Source: Candidatus Dadabacteria bacterium (lineage in GTDB: Bacteria; Desulfobacterota_D; UBA1144; Nemesobacterales; JAJCZQ01). Taken from it: 7,303 bases of DNA. A model generated the notes under the pieces. The model saw nothing but the letters and a program-made list of their open reading frames with translations, ran no database searches and was not told the DNA's origin. Below, piece by piece: positions 6,686-7,303 of this stretch; position 1 is the first letter of the stretch; each line of letters starts with the position of its first letter. The position numbers were made by a program, and so were the translations under genes. The stretch spans positions 1-7,303 of the forward strand of contig JAUXJP010000043.1 of NCBI GenBank assembly GCA_030624695.1. Reading direction: 5' to 3'.

Positions 6686-7129
6686 TTATGTGCAGTTTTC
6701 TATACAAGTATCTTTGGTAATCTTCCACTTGTCATCAAGGAGTTTGAGATCATATTTATTCCTTGTGAATCTCTTTTCTATTCCGTTTTCCAGGGTGTGC
6801 TGAGTCTCCAGTTCGGCAACCACTATTGCAGTGTTTCTAAACAACTGTGTTGCGAGAATATTATAATTTACAAGCTTTACTTTTTCCTCTTCCAACAACA
6901 ACTGCATACGGTTGATATAACCCTCCTTGTCAGAACTTAAGATATATATCTGGTCATAGGCTTTACCGAAATTGTCAGTTTTTAATGACTCAAGAAAAGT
7001 TTTAACAACATCTGTAGCTGATACATCTGTTTTAGCAATTTGGGGATAATTCGATGATTTCTGTTTCTTGACACAGGAAATCAAAGAAATAGGTAAAAGT
7101 AGGAGAATTATTAAAATTAAATTTTTCAT
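6686..7129 (-). CDS. Small putative lipoprotein, NTF2/DUF4878-like
   Basis: The protein has 147 residues from the ATG at 7129-7127. It begins MKNLILIILLLLPISLISC, a classic lipoprotein signal peptide with lipobox L-I-S-Cys19. The next residue is Val, so outer-membrane sorting is plausible. I chose this ATG over an in-frame TTG three codons upstream (7138) because MK followed directly by the hydrophobic core is a standard signal start. The mature part has SATDVVKTFLESLKTDNFGKAYDQ (37-60), a helix pattern typical of DUF4878/NTF2-like lipoproteins ('VVxxFLxALxxGDxxKAY'). Predicted strands follow, ending in KYDLKLLDDKWKIT (125-138), like the closing strand of that fold. Two cysteines (142, 146) lie near the C-terminus. 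The fold assignment comes from pattern recognition only, and such proteins have no single known function. It is the first gene of the cluster, with a candidate promoter just upstream and dapB 15 nt downstream. Confidence 0.85.
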   Translation of the reverse strand: MKNLILIILLLLPISLISCVKKQKSSNYPQIAKTDVSATDVVKTFLESLKTDNFGKAYDQIYILSSDKEGYINRMQLLLEEEKVKLVNYNILATQLFRNTAIVVAELETQHTLENGIEKRFTRNKYDLKLLDDKWKITKDTCIENCT

Positions 7130-7170
7130 AGTTTGCAATATTTTTATACAAGGCCTTTAAACTCTGGTAT

Positions 7171-7199
7171 AGAATAAGGAGTTAAATATTAAATATCAA
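7171..7199 (-). promoter_or_regulatory. Candidate sigma70-type promoter for the whole cluster
   Basis: Reading on the minus strand, TTGATA (7199-7194) is followed by a 17-nt spacer and TATTCT (7176-7171). The -35 box matches the consensus at five of six positions and the -10 box at four of six. A start site about 7 nt downstream would give a leader of roughly 35 nt before the lipoprotein ATG. The region is AT-rich, so chance matches are common. It is the best candidate in the only substantial gap upstream of the cluster. Confidence 0.4.
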
Positions 7200-7303
7200 G
7201 CAAAGAAAGTTTATTTTTATTTGACTGTCTAACCCCTAAAATGAGCAAACTTAATAAACCTCCCCCAGATCAACTGTTAAGATCAATCAAATACATTTAA
7301 AAT
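7200..7303. other. Right-edge stretch with no supported gene
   Basis: All three minus-strand frames close within seven codons of the right edge, so no gene from beyond the edge can be recognised here, although a last few codons could be present. The plus strand has a 19-codon ATG frame (7241-7300) without an SD. I see no hairpin-plus-T-tract terminator, tRNA or repeat family. It is probably the intergenic region upstream of the cluster. Confidence 0.5.

Noticed and set aside
7130..7138. TTG at 7138 as the start of the first lipoprotein
   Set aside because: It adds three residues before an ATG that gives a textbook MK-hydrophobic lipoprotein signal; there is no SD to favour the TTG.
7150..7157. 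AAGGCCTT palindrome in the leader of the first gene
   Set aside because: An 8-bp palindrome is expected by chance at this scale and has no paired copy or other operator-like context.
7196..7270. Minus-strand GGGGGAGG followed about 10 nt later by a TTG opening a roughly 20-codon frame, possible leader peptide
   Set aside because: The SD-like match is good, but the start is weak, the frame is short, and its end overlaps the candidate promoter -35 box. There is no run of regulatory codons or attenuator hairpin.
7241..7300. Plus-strand 19-codon frame MSKLNKPPPDQLLRSIKYI
   Set aside because: It is too short, has no SD and no recognisable family. It may be chance; conservation would be needed to revive it.

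Overview
The window is a tightly packed, one-directional bacterial gene cluster from a diderm (Gram-negative-type) bacterium of modest to low GC content. Every gene I can support lies on the minus strand, so transcription runs from the right edge to the left. The diderm assignment rests on three proteins with lipobox signal peptides, none with Asp at position +2. SecD and SecF are separate genes and are preceded by tgt and yajC, as in many proteobacterial, deltaproteobacterial-like and related lineages. Most Bacteroidetes have a fused SecDF instead. I cannot assign a phylum from the sequence alone.

Layout in transcription order: a short upstream region with one candidate sigma70-type promoter (about 7171-7199); a small lipoprotein of NTF2/DUF4878-like appearance; dapB (lysine/diaminopimelate synthesis); tgt (queuosine tRNA modification); yajC, secD and secF (accessory part of the Sec translocase); a DUF456 membrane protein; pheS (phenylalanyl-tRNA synthetase alpha chain); and the first 67 codons of a second lipoprotein gene that runs off the left edge. 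Junctions are -4, 1, 5, 6, 15, 23, 40 and 48 nt, and I see no convincing intrinsic terminator, so the nine genes are probably one operon, perhaps with internal promoters.

The genes fall into functional groups rather than one pathway. YajC, SecD and SecF form the SecDF-YajC complex, which uses the proton motive force to help pull preproteins out of SecYEG. Tgt and PheS both act on tRNA. DapB supplies meso-diaminopimelate for peptidoglycan and lysine. The two outer genes encode lipoproteins that would themselves need Sec export. This is a housekeeping region.

The points worth a second look are small: a lipoprotein gene at the left edge starting 5 nt after pheS, where pheT would usually be; a lipobox in YajC; a TTG start for secF; and short inverted repeats abutting two start codons that lack a Shine-Dalgarno sequence. 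I found no mobile element, CRISPR array, RNA gene or defence system, and nothing that supports a new biological system here.
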